Shown one piece after another: positions 27,556-36,414 of a stretch of DNA of 64,000 nucleotides. A program made the position numbers and the translations under genes. Origin of the DNA: Deltaproteobacteria bacterium (GTDB taxonomy: Bacteria; Myxococcota_A; Polyangia; Polyangiales; Houyiibacteriaceae); the NCBI GenBank assembly GCA_017644045.1, contig JAEPMI010000013.1, positions 248,001 to 312,000 on the forward strand, written 5' to 3'. How positions within the stretch are numbered: the first letter of the stretch is position 1; every line of letters starts with the position of its first letter. Below the pieces are notes generated by a model, which ran no database searches, was not told where the DNA came from, and was given only the letters and a program-made list of their open reading frames with translations.

Positions 27556-28002
27556 ATGGATCGACTCCGCCAGCTGGGGCTGTTGCTCGTCGGGCTGACC
27601 GTGGCCGCCGCCGGCGCGATCGGCATGGGGTGCGCCCCCGCGATCGGCGACAGCTGCGAGACCAGCGTCGACTGCTCGGTCAACGGCGACCGCATCTGCG
27701 ACATCGCGCAGCCGCGAGGCTACTGCACCGTGCGTGCGTGCGACCCGGACACCTGTCCGGGCGAGTCCACCTGCGTGGAGTGGCGTTTCCAGCCGGACCG
27801 CACCGCGGTCACCTACTGCATGAAGCGCTGCAAGTCGGACGACGGCTGTCGGAACGACTACGCCTGCATGAACGAGAGCGACGCCGCGCTCCTCGAGGAC
27901 CCCTCGAACCCGGATTCGCCCAGCATCGCGCGCATCGTGGACCTCGACCGGGACCCGGCCGAGACCAACTTCTGCGTCGCGACCGAGCCCGGCGACATGT
28001 GA
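27556..28002 (+). CDS. Cys-rich lipoprotein
   Basis: A 148-residue product from ATG 27556 (AGGG 8 bases ahead; the frame extends to 27517). The signal peptide MDRLRQLGLLLVGLTVAAAGAIGMGCA ends in a lipobox Cys. The mature part has regularly spaced Cys: GDSCETSVDCSVNGDRICDIAQPRGYCTVRACDPDTCPGESTC, then YCMKRCKSDDGC. This spacing suggests several disulfide-bonded loops, as in other surface lipoproteins of myxobacteria. Function unknown. Convergent with gloA, 1 base apart. Confidence 0.8.
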   Translation: MDRLRQLGLLLVGLTVAAAGAIGMGCAPAIGDSCETSVDCSVNGDRICDIAQPRGYCTVRACDPDTCPGESTCVEWRFQPDRTAVTYCMKRCKSDDGCRNDYACMNESDAALLEDPSNPDSPSIARIVDLDRDPAETNFCVATEPGDM

Positions 28003-28003
28003 G

Positions 28004-28429
28004 TCACCAGGAGCCGGTGGAGGGCATGTCCTTCCAGGGCTCCTTCGGCTCCAGCGCGTCGCCCTCCTGCAAGAGCTCGACGGAGATCCCGTCCGGGGAT
28101 TTCACGAAGGCCATGCGGCCATCGCGGGGCGGCCGGAGGATGGTCACTCCGTTCGACTGGAGCTTCTCGCAGAGCGCGTAGATGTCCGGCACGGCGAAGG
28201 CCAGGTGCCCGAAGTTGCGCCCGCCGTCGTAGGGCTCTTCCTGGTCCCAGTTGTACGTGAGCTCGATCTGGGCAGTGTCGTCGTCGCGGCCGGTCTCGAG
28301 GAAGACCAGCGTGAAGCGGCCGCCTTCGTGTTCGCGGCGGCGGACCTCCTTCAGGCCGAGGAGATCGCAGAAGAAGTGGGTCGCGGCGTCGAGGTCTCGG
28401 ACGCGGATCATCGAGTGCAGGAAGCGCAT
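28004..28429 (-). CDS. gloA: lactoylglutathione lyase (glyoxalase I)
   Basis: A 141-residue vicinal-oxygen-chelate enzyme that isomerises the hemithioacetal of methylglyoxal and glutathione. Both betaalphabetabetabeta halves are visible: [43 protein letters not shown], and [23 protein letters not shown]...[15 protein letters not shown]. Metal ligands are H5, E49 (FLE), H in GHLAF and E in [23 protein letters not shown] is the GloA string. The ATG lies 405 bases from the start of a divergently oriented lipase gene. Confidence 0.93.
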   Translation of the reverse strand: MRFLHSMIRVRDLDAATHFFCDLLGLKEVRRREHEGGRFTLVFLETGRDDDTAQIELTYNWDQEEPYDGGRNFGHLAFAVPDIYALCEKLQSNGVTILRPPRDGRMAFVKSPDGISVELLQEGDALEPKEPWKDMPSTGSW

Positions 28430-28835
28430 GGGACACGAGTCTACTCAGGCCGCGGAGCGATACGCGAGGGGTCGGGCGAGGCGTCCGTGCTCACGGACTC
28501 ATGCCATCCTCTGGAACACGTTGCGCCGCACAACCGTCACGACGGTTCCGAATTCGGGGGGTTCGCCGTGAGTCCATTGTTTCCGGCGACTTATGTGAAT
28601 CAACGCCGCTTCCAGCAACCGCGACGGTCGGACGTCGTCAGAGCTTGTTGTGCGTTGCAAAACGCTACAGGTGTTGCATTGGCTTGAAATTACTAAGCAA
28701 AGTGAGCGGATTGTCCTCACGCATCCGATTAATGTTGCGGTGCGCCATCGTTCTGGTACACAAGCCCCGTGTGTTACGGGTCGTCGGCAGTATGGCGGTT
28801 GCTGTGCTGCACAATCGGCCAGGAGGATGAGGACC
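28430..28835. promoter_or_regulatory. 400-base gene-free region upstream of the lipase-like gene
   Basis: No protein-like open frame fills this stretch. It is clearly richer in A/T than its neighbours (for example 28600-28740, with TTGCATTGGCTTGAAATTAC). It carries the two palindromes noted at 28532-28557 and is the likely promoter and leader region of the gene starting at 28836, possibly also of gloA on the other strand. No precise -35/-10 pair could be fixed. Confidence 0.4.
28532..28557. promoter_or_regulatory. paired palindromes
   Basis: AACCGTC-AC-GACGGTT (28532-28547) is a perfect inverted repeat with 7-base arms. It is followed without a gap by CCGAATTCGG (28548-28557), a perfect 10-base palindrome. 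Two dyads side by side in a gene-free region look like a regulator-binding site. The bound protein is unknown. Confidence 0.45.
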
Positions 28836-30239
28836 GTGCAAGCTCGAACGATTTGGGTCGTTGGAGTCGCTCTCGCCCTGATGGGCGGCTGTGGTGACGA
28901 CGACGGCGACGATACCGATACCACCACGATGGATCTCGGCCCGGGGGACGACCTCGGCACCGCCGACGCGGACGTGCCCGACGAGGATGGGGCCATGCCC
29001 GATCCCGGCGCCGCCTGCCGCGCCGCGGTCGAGGCGCGCGAGGCGACGGTCTCCGGGGAGCTCCCCTGGCCGATCGCGGACGCGGCCGAGATGACCGCCT
29101 CGGGCGGCAACCAGGCCCTCGAGGCCGACTACGCGGGCAAGTACCGCGACGACCTCGCCAACCACCCTGGCTGCGTGCCCCGCGACTCGTACGACGCGAA
29201 CACCGAGTTCCTCGTCAGCGACAACGAGGCCACCGTGCCGACCGGCAGCCCGGCCGACATCGACGGCTACGACTGCGCCGCCAAGGAGTACGACCAGGCC
29301 GCCGAGGACACCTCGAAGCCCATCGTGATCCTGGTGCACGGCAACTCGTCGAGCGTGACCACCTTCGAGGAGTACGAGAACGCGAGCCTCGCGGGCACCA
29401 CCATCACCAGCGTGGGCGACCTCTCGTTCACCGTGGACGCGACCGTTCGCCAGCAGCTCGCCAGCGCGCTCCTCGCCGAGGGCCACCGGGTCATCGGCTT
29501 CGACGCCCGCACCGACCTGGTCAACACGCTCGAGGACTTCAACTCGGACAGCTCGACCGGCAACGCCTTCCGCAACATCGACCACGGCTGGGCCGTCCCG
29601 ATGCTCCAGTCGCTCATCAAGGCGGTCATGACCGAGAACCCGACCCGCCAGGTCGCGCTCGTCGGTCACTCGCTCGGCGTGACGGTCATCCGTGACGCGC
29701 TGCGCCGGCTCTACAACGAGAGCGTCGCCGGCACCGCGGGCGCCGTGAACCCCTTCGCGCAGACCTCCGACGTGGTGCTCCTCTCGGGCGCCAACCACGG
29801 CGTCGCCAGCGGCGGCGTCCTCTGCGACAGCTTCGAGCACATGCGCGGCACCGTCGGCTGTGAGATGGGCGACCGGACCACGTTCGTGCCCACCTACTTC
29901 ACCGAGCCGCTCAACGGTCCGAGCGACCTCTTCGCGACGCCCTGCGCGGACGGCAGCTACGCATACGGCGAGACCGACCAGTGCGGGGACAACCTCGTCG
30001 AGTACACCACGGTGACCATGGTCGACATCCCCGAGGGCGGCCTCCAGGACGAGTTCGTGTCCGAGGAGTCCAGCATGCTCGACCTCGACCCGTGCGTGGA
30101 CAACGTGCTGATCGAGCTCGAGGACTTCGACAGCAGCGGCTACTTCTTCACCGGTGCGCCCGGCTTCTTCGCCGCGCACTTCGGCAGCGCTCGCTCGGAC
30201 GTCGGCATCGCCCTCGTCGTCGAGAAGCTCTCCAACTGA
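28836..30239 (+). CDS. secreted lipase/esterase-like lipoprotein
   Basis: A 467-residue protein starting at GTG 28836 (AGGAGG nine bases ahead), with MQARTIWVVGVALALMGGC as signal peptide and lipobox Cys19. An acidic, Thr/Asp-rich linker follows. The catalytic domain is an alpha/beta hydrolase: VILVHGNSSS (oxyanion strand and loop), VALVGHSLGVTV with nucleophile S279, and VVLLSGANHGVAS, where the His may be the one next to the Ser-loop or the catalytic His. The arrangement resembles lipase class 2/triacylglycerol lipases. Several Cys (CDSFEHMRGTVGC, CADGSYAYGETDQC) suggest disulfides, consistent with export. Confidence 0.85.
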   Translation: MQARTIWVVGVALALMGGCGDDDGDDTDTTTMDLGPGDDLGTADADVPDEDGAMPDPGAACRAAVEAREATVSGELPWPIADAAEMTASGGNQALEADYAGKYRDDLANHPGCVPRDSYDANTEFLVSDNEATVPTGSPADIDGYDCAAKEYDQAAEDTSKPIVILVHGNSSSVTTFEEYENASLAGTTITSVGDLSFTVDATVRQQLASALLAEGHRVIGFDARTDLVNTLEDFNSDSSTGNAFRNIDHGWAVPMLQSLIKAVMTENPTRQVALVGHSLGVTVIRDALRRLYNESVAGTAGAVNPFAQTSDVVLLSGANHGVASGGVLCDSFEHMRGTVGCEMGDRTTFVPTYFTEPLNGPSDLFATPCADGSYAYGETDQCGDNLVEYTTVTMVDIPEGGLQDEFVSEESSMLDLDPCVDNVLIELEDFDSSGYFFTGAPGFFAAHFGSARSDVGIALVVEKLSN

Positions 30240-30250
30240 ACCACCCAGCG

Positions 30251-30311
30251 CTCCCCGGGACCGCGGCCGCCCCACACCCCAGGTCGCGGTCCCCGGGAGT
30301 GCACCTTTTTT
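30251..30311 (+). terminator. intrinsic terminator after the lipase-like gene
   Basis: A 15-base stem (30251-30265 with 30285-30299) with a single mismatch, 19-base loop, and a run of six T at 30306-30311. It begins 12 bases after the stop codon. Confidence 0.85.
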
Positions 30312-30357
30312 CTCCTTCGACGGCGGAGGCACGGCCTCTCCATCGTGAGGTGTGCTC

Positions 30358-31836
30358 GTGCGTCAGCGTCTCGTTCTCTCCCTCTCGCTCCTCGCGCTCG
30401 CGGCTCCGGCCGTGGCGCAGACCCCGGATGCCGGAGCTGCGCCTCCGGAGAGTGCCGCACCCGAGGCGCCCGTCGACACCGAGCCCGGTGCCGCCGAGGA
30501 CGACCCGGAACCGGTCGACGAGGCCGAGGAAACGCCGGCTCCCGAGCCGGAGCCCGAGCCCGTCGTCGAAGCGCCCGAGCCTTCCGTCGAGCCCGCGGCG
30601 GTCGCCGAGGCGGAGGTCGCGTCCGAAGCCGGCGAGGACGAAGAAGACGAGGAGATCGACGGCGCCACCGCCGCCGGTCGAGCCCTCGCCACCGTTGGCG
30701 ACGCGCCGCCTACGACCTTCGCGTTCTGGCGCGACGGCGATCAGTTCATCAAGCCGGTCCTCCAGATCGGCGCGCTCCTGGTCGGCTACTTCCCGCACAG
30801 CGACGTGAACGAAGACCTCGCGATGCGGGTCAGCACGCTCGCCCTCGCGCGCTTCGGCTTCGAGGGGCAGCTCTTCGGCTTCCTCACCTTCCGGAGCGTC
30901 TTCGAGCGGAACCTCGGCTACAGCCTCGCCCGCAACGGCCCGGTCGGCACCAGCGTCTGGGAGGGCACCGCGTCGCTCCAGGCCCGCGAGAACTACCTGC
31001 GGATCGCCAAGTGGGGCGTCTCGCTCACCGGCGGCATCTTTCCCGACCCGGCGAGCCTCGACTTCGTCTCGGCGAACGTGCTCGACGCCTTCGGCATGGA
31101 CCCCTACGTCCGCGACCCGCTCCTGGTGAGCGGCTTCGGTCAGGGCCAGGGCGTGATGCTCCGCTACGGCTGGAAGATGCTCGACTTCGGCGTCTCGTTC
31201 ACCGGCGGCAACCCGCTCACGACCAGCCTCGCGTTCGGTTTCGGCGGTGACGTCAGCGCGCTCGGCACGCTCTTCAGCGCGCCCCTTCGCGCGCTCTCGA
31301 ATGGCATCCCGGGCTCCGACATCCAGCTCTATACGCTGAGCCCCTCCGCGACCCTCGATCTCGACGTCTTCGAGATGAAGGTCGCCGCACAGCTCTACAA
31401 CGTCGACATCGACGTGGCCGGCGGCGAAGACGAGCGACTCCGCGGCTACAACCTGCGCGCGACCGCCAAGGTGAAGCCGATCGAAGAGCTCTCGATCTTC
31501 GGCAGCTTCGCGTACCGCCAGAACCAGCAGCTCGCGATCCCCGACGTGACCATGCTCCGCCCGGACGACTACGAGGGCTACGTCGCGGCCGGCGGCGCCG
31601 ACTTCAACTGGGGCGCCTTCAGCGTCGGCGGCATGTACTACTACATCCGCGCGACCTTCTCCGAGACCACCCAGTTCACCAACCACTACATCAACTTCGG
31701 CGCGACCTACTGGCTGCATCAGCCGAACGTGGCGGTGAGCCTTCGCTGGGGTCGTTCGATGGCCAGCGCCGAGCCGATGGAGCCGCGGCTGAAGGCGACC
31801 GACAGCCTCATCCTCTCGATGCGCCTGCTGATCTGA
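30358..31836 (+). CDS. outer-membrane beta-barrel porin-like protein
   Basis: About 492 residues from GTG 30358 (GTGAGG 7 bases ahead). It has a signal peptide (LVLSLSLLALAAPAVAQ) and a 90-residue Pro/Glu/Ala-rich linker. A body of alternating short beta strands with aromatic girdle residues follows: FIKPVLQIGALLVGYFP, FGFEGQLFGFLTFRSVF, YLRIAKWGVSLTGGIF, FSVGGMYYYIRATF and VAVSLRWGRSM, ending in an aliphatic residue (SMRLLI). This is the look of a phosphate-selective porin O/P-type barrel. Substrate unknown. The linker may attach it to the cell wall. Confidence 0.75.
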   Translation: MRQRLVLSLSLLALAAPAVAQTPDAGAAPPESAAPEAPVDTEPGAAEDDPEPVDEAEETPAPEPEPEPVVEAPEPSVEPAAVAEAEVASEAGEDEEDEEIDGATAAGRALATVGDAPPTTFAFWRDGDQFIKPVLQIGALLVGYFPHSDVNEDLAMRVSTLALARFGFEGQLFGFLTFRSVFERNLGYSLARNGPVGTSVWEGTASLQARENYLRIAKWGVSLTGGIFPDPASLDFVSANVLDAFGMDPYVRDPLLVSGFGQGQGVMLRYGWKMLDFGVSFTGGNPLTTSLAFGFGGDVSALGTLFSAPLRALSNGIPGSDIQLYTLSPSATLDLDVFEMKVAAQLYNVDIDVAGGEDERLRGYNLRATAKVKPIEELSIFGSFAYRQNQQLAIPDVTMLRPDDYEGYVAAGGADFNWGAFSVGGMYYYIRATFSETTQFTNHYINFGATYWLHQPNVAVSLRWGRSMASAEPMEPRLKATDSLILSMRLLI

Positions 31837-31896
31837 GCCCACCCTCGCGGGCTACCCCATCGAGCCGACCACCGAGACTGAGTGTTCGACGAGCTC

Positions 31897-31942
31897 GAGC
31901 CGCTCCAAATGGAGCATGCCGAGTCGCTCTGACGAGCGGCTC
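31897..31942. repeat. inverted repeats between porin-like and hydrolase genes
   Basis: GAGCCGCTC (31897-31905) and GAGCGGCTC (31934-31942) form perfect 9-base arms, and inside them GCTCC-AAAT-GGAGC makes a small hairpin (31902-31915). They lie in the gap between convergent genes, a natural place for a terminator. The right arm runs into the stop codon of the minus-strand gene. There is no T-run. Confidence 0.4.
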
Positions 31943-32951
31943 ACTCGATCTCGGCGAGCGTGAGCTCGGTCGGGTCGCGCCCGTCGACGATGCGCGCAGC
32001 AGCCACCCGCGTCACGGGGGCGATCAGCGTGAAGTGGTCATCGATCGGAGAGCCCAGCACGCGTACCGGAGCGTCTCCCTTCTCCTGCTCGAAGAGCGGC
32101 AGGGTGCGACCCCCACCCCCGCCGGTACCTTCGATGATCAGCGTCGGGATTCGGATCTGCGAGACCCAGTCGATCGGTGCGCGGACCTGAGCCTCGAGGT
32201 CGCTCGTGTCTGGCGGAAGGCATCCCCGCTCGCCGAGGGACATGGGGTCCGCCACCGGCCCCAGCGCGATGGCGCCCGCGAAGAGATCGGTGCTCTCGGC
32301 CACGAGGAGCACCAGCGCCCCGCCACTGCTGTGCCCGCCGATGTAGACCCGCTCGGGATCGACGTCCGGCCTCGCCGCAAGCCATTCCCCCGCGGCGACC
32401 AGGTCGTCGACTTCGCCGAAGAAGCACTCCGGATTGCCGGGGTTTCCCATGGTCCCGCGAAGCGACGCGAACATCGTGGTGATCCCCGCCTCGCGGAACG
32501 CCTGCGCACTCTGCTGGTTCCGTTCGTCGGTGTAGGTCCAAGGGGTATCCTCCAGCCCGAACCACAGGCCTCCGATCACCCACAGAATCGCCGGTCCTGG
32601 CTCTTCTCCAGCGGGCGTGACGTACGCCAGGTTCTCGCCCAGAGGAGCTGGATACCGAACCAGCTCGAACATGCCTTCCGGTGGAGTCGGGGGGTCCTTC
32701 GGTTCGTCTGCCTCCAGGAAGATCGCCGTTTGATGGTCGTGTCGGAGCTCCCGTAGCTCGACATCCAGACCCAAGACCTCCTCGGACAGACCGGAGGGAT
32801 CGACGCCGGAGAGGGCGGAGGAGACCGCCGACTTCACGACCAGGGCGAGAACGATCATTCCCACGACCACGATGCCGCCGACGATCGCCAGAACCTGCGG
32901 CGTGGTCAGGCCATTCTCGCGAATTCGTCCTCTGGTTGGTCGGATCGTCAC
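31941..32951 (-). CDS. membrane-anchored alpha/beta hydrolase
   Basis: A 336-residue protein with an N-terminal basic stretch and one membrane helix (VLAIVGGIVVVGMIVLALVV), then an extracytoplasmic hydrolase domain. GPAILWVIGGLWF gives the oxyanion strand, VYIGGHSSGGALVLLVAE the nucleophile Ser (about residue 207) and IRIPTLIIEG the acid region. SPIDDHFTLIAPV supplies a plausible catalytic His. This is a dienelactone hydrolase/acylaminoacyl peptidase-like arrangement. Substrate unknown. Confidence 0.82.
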   Translation of the reverse strand: MTIRPTRGRIRENGLTTPQVLAIVGGIVVVGMIVLALVVKSAVSSALSGVDPSGLSEEVLGLDVELRELRHDHQTAIFLEADEPKDPPTPPEGMFELVRYPAPLGENLAYVTPAGEEPGPAILWVIGGLWFGLEDTPWTYTDERNQQSAQAFREAGITTMFASLRGTMGNPGNPECFFGEVDDLVAAGEWLAARPDVDPERVYIGGHSSGGALVLLVAESTDLFAGAIALGPVADPMSLGERGCLPPDTSDLEAQVRAPIDWVSQIRIPTLIIEGTGGGGGRTLPLFEQEKGDAPVRVLGSPIDDHFTLIAPVTRVAAARIVDGRDPTELTLAEIE

Positions 32952-32998
32952 GGTGCATGCCTACCCACGATCGTGAGCGGTGGCAAACCGTGTTCTCT

Positions 32999-33304
32999 TC
33001 AGATGAAGTTGTAGCGCTGGTTGACGAAGAAGAGGCCGAAGAAGGCAATCAGCAGCGCCGCTACGACACGCGCACCACGACGCTCGGCGATGGCCGCGCC
33101 CACGCCGCAGATGCTCAGGGTGACGGCGCCCACCAGAAGCAGGTCCCAGCCCCAGAGGATCTGCTTCAGCAGTCGAAGGGACACGGCCAAGAGCAGCGCG
33201 CTCGAGGCCATGGCGACGATGGTCCATACGCTCGCCTTCCGGTCCACCAGGAGGGAGGCCGAGAAGGCGAAGGCGAGGACGGCGACCAGGACCGGCGCGG
33301 TCAT
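32999..33304 (-). CDS. small membrane protein
   Basis: A 101-residue protein from ATG 33304 with three hydrophobic helices: APVLVAVLAFAFSASLLV, VWTIVAMASSALLLAVSL and WDLLLVGAVTLSICGVGAAI plus VVAALLIAFFGLFFVN. The positively charged loop (DRKASVW, AERRGAR) implies the loop lies inside. No domain is recognised. Divergent from the thrombospondin-repeat gene, 87 bases away. Confidence 0.7.
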   Translation of the reverse strand: MTAPVLVAVLAFAFSASLLVDRKASVWTIVAMASSALLLAVSLRLLKQILWGWDLLLVGAVTLSICGVGAAIAERRGARVVAALLIAFFGLFFVNQRYNFI

Positions 33305-33391
33305 CGGAGCTCTGCTTGGGGATGAGGGTCGATGGCCAGAGCATACCAAGCGCGGTGGGCGAGTCCCCGACGGACCCGGTATCGTGTCCCG

Positions 33392-34609
33392 ATGAACCTC
33401 GCTCTTCGGCTTCTCGCTGGCCTGGCCATCGCGACCTCGGTCGTCCTCTTCGCTCCCTCCGGCGCGGAAGCCCAGGGCCCGATGTGGTTGCTCGGCGAGT
33501 GGGGGGCCTGCTCCGCACCCTGTGGCGGCGGTACCCGCACGCGGAGCTATCAGTGCATCGACACCGACCGCGGCACCGTCCTGCCCGACAGCAGCTGCGC
33601 CGGGTCGCGACCGCCGGATCAGATGGAGGCCTGCAACACCGCTCCCTGCACCTACTCCTGGTCGGCGGGTAGCTACGGTGCCTGCTCCGCGACCTGCGGC
33701 GGCGGGACTCAGACCCGCCCCATCACGTGCACGCGCGACTGGGATGGCGCGGTGGTCTCGGACTCCAACTGTGACGGCGGCACCCGGCCCGCGGCCACGC
33801 GCGCCTGCAACACCGATCCCTGTCCCTACTCGTGGCAGGTCACCGGCTGGTCGGCGTGCTCGGCGGCCTGCGGCGATGGGACCCAGACTCGAATGGTCAC
33901 CTGCTTGGACGAGACGAGCGGCATGACCGTCGCCGACACCTTCTGCCCCGCCGGCGAGCGGCCGGCGGCCATGCAGGCATGCAACGATGGCGCGTGCACG
34001 TACTCCTGGGAGACCGGCGCGTTCGGGGCCTGCTCGGAGGCGTGCGGCGACGGCACCCAGAGCCGCACGGTCACCTGCACCGCGGACCTCGACGGGATGA
34101 CGGTGGCCGACGCGCTCTGCGACTCGGGCTCACGCCCGGCGGCCATGCAGGCGTGCAACGAGGGCGCGTGCACGTACTCGTGGGCGACCGACGAGTTCGG
34201 CGACTGCTCCGAGCCTTGCGGTGGTGGCACCCAGTCCCGCGCGGTGAGCTGCACCGCGGACCTCGACGGGATGACGGTGGACGACTCGCTCTGCGAATCG
34301 GGGAGTCGACCGGCCGAGTCGCAGGACTGCAACGTCGACCCCTGCCCGATGCCGGACGCCGGCGTGGACGACGACGCGGGCGTTCCAGCGGAGGACGCCG
34401 GCGTGTCGAGCGACGCCGGCACATCGAGCGACGCCGGCACCAGCCCGGCCGACATGGGCACGCCGGATGCCGCGACCGCCGACGTCGATGGAGGCTCGGA
34501 GACGGACGGCTCCGACGACGGATGCAGCTGCGCCACCGAGCCCAAGAACGGGGCCTCCAGCGCCCTCTTCGTGCTGCTCGCGCTCGGCTTCGTCTGGCGC
34601 CGACGATAG
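33392..34609 (+). CDS. thrombospondin type 1 repeat protein with MYXO-CTERM tail
   Basis: A 405-residue exported protein. After the signal peptide (LAGLAIATSVVLFAPSGAEAQ), five TSP1-like repeats of about 58 residues follow. Each has a W-x-x-C core (GEWGACSAPCGGGTRTR, GSYGACSATCGGGTQTR, TGWSACSAACGDGTQTR, GAFGACSEACGDGTQSR, DEFGDCSEPCGGGTQSR) and ends in C-N-x-x-P/A-C. Such repeats bind glycosaminoglycan-like or protein ligands in animals. An Asp/Thr/Ala linker leads to a C-terminal sorting signal: CSCATEP, a hydrophobic helix (ALFVLLALGFVW) and RRR, the MYXO-CTERM pattern for surface processing. Divergent from a small membrane protein gene. Confidence 0.92.
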   Translation: MNLALRLLAGLAIATSVVLFAPSGAEAQGPMWLLGEWGACSAPCGGGTRTRSYQCIDTDRGTVLPDSSCAGSRPPDQMEACNTAPCTYSWSAGSYGACSATCGGGTQTRPITCTRDWDGAVVSDSNCDGGTRPAATRACNTDPCPYSWQVTGWSACSAACGDGTQTRMVTCLDETSGMTVADTFCPAGERPAAMQACNDGACTYSWETGAFGACSEACGDGTQSRTVTCTADLDGMTVADALCDSGSRPAAMQACNEGACTYSWATDEFGDCSEPCGGGTQSRAVSCTADLDGMTVDDSLCESGSRPAESQDCNVDPCPMPDAGVDDDAGVPAEDAGVSSDAGTSSDAGTSPADMGTPDAATADVDGGSETDGSDDGCSCATEPKNGASSALFVLLALGFVWRRR

Positions 34610-34690
34610 CGGCTCACTCCTTCGAGCCGATCGGATGCGGCCACGGGCCTGACGGTCGAAGCCAGCACCGGACCGGCGTCCACGGCCTCG

Positions 34691-35806
34691 CTACTCTTCG
34701 CGGGTGACCACGCCATCCCGGATGGCGAAGTCCGTGCGGTCCTCCTTCAGGAGGATCAGCTCGGGATAGGTCGTGGTCAGGAAGACCTGGCCGCCCATCC
34801 GCCGGAGGCGATCGAAGAAGCGGGCGTTCCGCTCGCGGTCGAGCTCGGAGCTGACGTCGTCGAGCAGCAAGATCGGCACCCGGCCGGTCCGGCTGCTGAG
34901 CACGTCGAGCTCGGCGACCTTCAGCGCGAGCACGATCGCTCGGTGCTGGCCCTGGCTCGCGTGGTGGCGGGCGGCGACCTGGCGGCCCGACTCGTCCTCG
35001 GCGTGGCTCACCCGCAGCGCCAGATCGTCGCCGTGTGGCCCGTCGGCGGTGAAGCCTCGCGCCCGATCCTTCCGGAACGCCTTCTCGAGGGCGTCCCGGA
35101 TCGCGCTCACGGTCGGCTCCACCCGCGGCTCGTAGCGGACCTCGAGCGGTAGCGCTTCGCCGACCACCTCCGCGAAGGCCTGTTCGGTTCGCGGCGCGAG
35201 GTCCTGGGCGAGCGCCGCCCGGGTCTGCCCGACGATCGCGCCGGCCTGCGCGAGGATTCCGTCATAGGCGCGGATCGAGCGCGGGTCGGCGTCCTCCTTC
35301 TTGAGGAGCCGGTTCCGGCTCCGAAGCGCCTTCGTGTAGCTCGAGAGCGCGGACGAGTAGGTCGGGTCCATCTGCTCGAGCACCCGGTCGAGGAAGGTGC
35401 GTCGCTGATCGGCCGGACCCATCGCCAGCGAGAGATCGCCCGGGTGGAAGAGCACCACCTGGATCGCCTGGTGCCAGCTCGCGATCGCCCGCGGTCGTTT
35501 GCCGTCCATCTGGAGCTTGCGCGAGCGCCCGCGGTCGAGCGCGACCTGGAAGGTCCGCGGCGCCCGCTCGCCGCTCACCTTGGCGCCCATGCTGGCGGCG
35601 ACCTCGTCCATCGCGATCAGGTCATCGGTCTTGGCGCCCCGGAAGCTCTTGAGGGCCCCCAGGTAGTGGATCGCCTCGAGCACGTTGGACTTCCCCGCGC
35701 CGTTCGGCCCATGGAGCACGTTGAACTGCGTGCCCGGCTCGAGGTTCAGCACCCCGAGGTTCCGGAAGCCATGCGTCCGCAGACGCTCGATTCGCAGGGG
35801 CACCAT
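34691..35806 (-). CDS. recF: DNA replication and repair protein RecF
   Basis: A 371-residue SMC-like ATPase that helps load RecA at single-strand gaps. It starts MVPLRIERLRTHGFRNL, a usual RecF opening, with Walker A GPNGAGKS at 33-40. FHPGDLSLAMGPADQRRTFLDRVL is the RecF-specific string, SQGQHRAIVLALK the ABC signature, and VPILLLDDVSSELDRERNARF the Walker B and D-loop. The frame runs 5 or 21 residues further to ATG 35821 and 35869. It is not next to dnaA/dnaN here, so its operon is unlike the common one. Divergent from rppH. Confidence 0.95.
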   Translation of the reverse strand: MVPLRIERLRTHGFRNLGVLNLEPGTQFNVLHGPNGAGKSNVLEAIHYLGALKSFRGAKTDDLIAMDEVAASMGAKVSGERAPRTFQVALDRGRSRKLQMDGKRPRAIASWHQAIQVVLFHPGDLSLAMGPADQRRTFLDRVLEQMDPTYSSALSSYTKALRSRNRLLKKEDADPRSIRAYDGILAQAGAIVGQTRAALAQDLAPRTEQAFAEVVGEALPLEVRYEPRVEPTVSAIRDALEKAFRKDRARGFTADGPHGDDLALRVSHAEDESGRQVAARHHASQGQHRAIVLALKVAELDVLSSRTGRVPILLLDDVSSELDRERNARFFDRLRRMGGQVFLTTTYPELILLKEDRTDFAIRDGVVTREE

Positions 35807-35886
35807 CGGCGCGCCGAGCATACGCGCTCGGCGTTCGCGGGGCAGGCCGAGCTCGCCTTTGGCCGTCACCGTGGCAGAGTCCGACC

Positions 35887-36411
35887 GTGACCATTCGTGA
35901 CGATCTCCCGCCGCGCGTGCTCGAGCACCCCGGGCTCATCCCCGAGTACCGGCCGAACGCGGCGTTGATCCTCACCAACGAGTCCGGGCTCCTGCTCTGG
36001 TGCGAGCGGATCCGCTACCCCGGCTGCTGGCAGTTCCCGCAGGGCGGCGTCGATCCGGGGGAGACCCCGCGCCAAGCCGCGCTCCGCGAAGCGAGCGAAG
36101 AGCTCGGACTGCCCGAGCCGGCCCGCGCCGTCGAGATCGCGCGGGCTCTCGACGAGCCCCTCCGCTACGACTTCACGGTCGAGGTCATCGAGGACTTCCT
36201 GGACACGCGCGGGAAGTCCTACGTGGGCCAGGCGCAGCACTACTTCCTCGGTCGCTTCGTCGGCGACGAGCGTGAGCTGACCCTGCGTTCGCCCGGCCAC
36301 GACCCCGAGTTCTCCGCCTGGCGGTGGGCCGGCCCCGAGCTCGTGGAGACCGTACCGATCTTCAAGCGCGACGCCCTCCGCGGTGCGCTCGAGGGCTTCG
36401 GCCTGCTCTGA
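35887..36411 (+). CDS. rppH: RNA pyrophosphohydrolase (Nudix)
   Basis: A 174-residue Nudix enzyme. It reads YRPNAALILTNESGLLLWCERIRYPGCWQFPQGGVDPGETPRQAALREASEELGL, with the Nudix box G-x5-E-x7-REASEELGL intact. The preceding W-FPQGGVD is the RppH/NudH string, separating it from general ADP-ribose Nudix proteins. It removes pyrophosphate from the 5' triphosphate end of mRNA to start decay, or hydrolyses diadenosine polyphosphates. The N-terminal 15 residues are a bit longer than in E. coli. Start GTG 35887. Confidence 0.9.
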   Translation: MTIRDDLPPRVLEHPGLIPEYRPNAALILTNESGLLLWCERIRYPGCWQFPQGGVDPGETPRQAALREASEELGLPEPARAVEIARALDEPLRYDFTVEVIEDFLDTRGKSYVGQAQHYFLGRFVGDERELTLRSPGHDPEFSAWRWAGPELVETVPIFKRDALRGALEGFGLL

Positions 36412-36414
36412 TCG

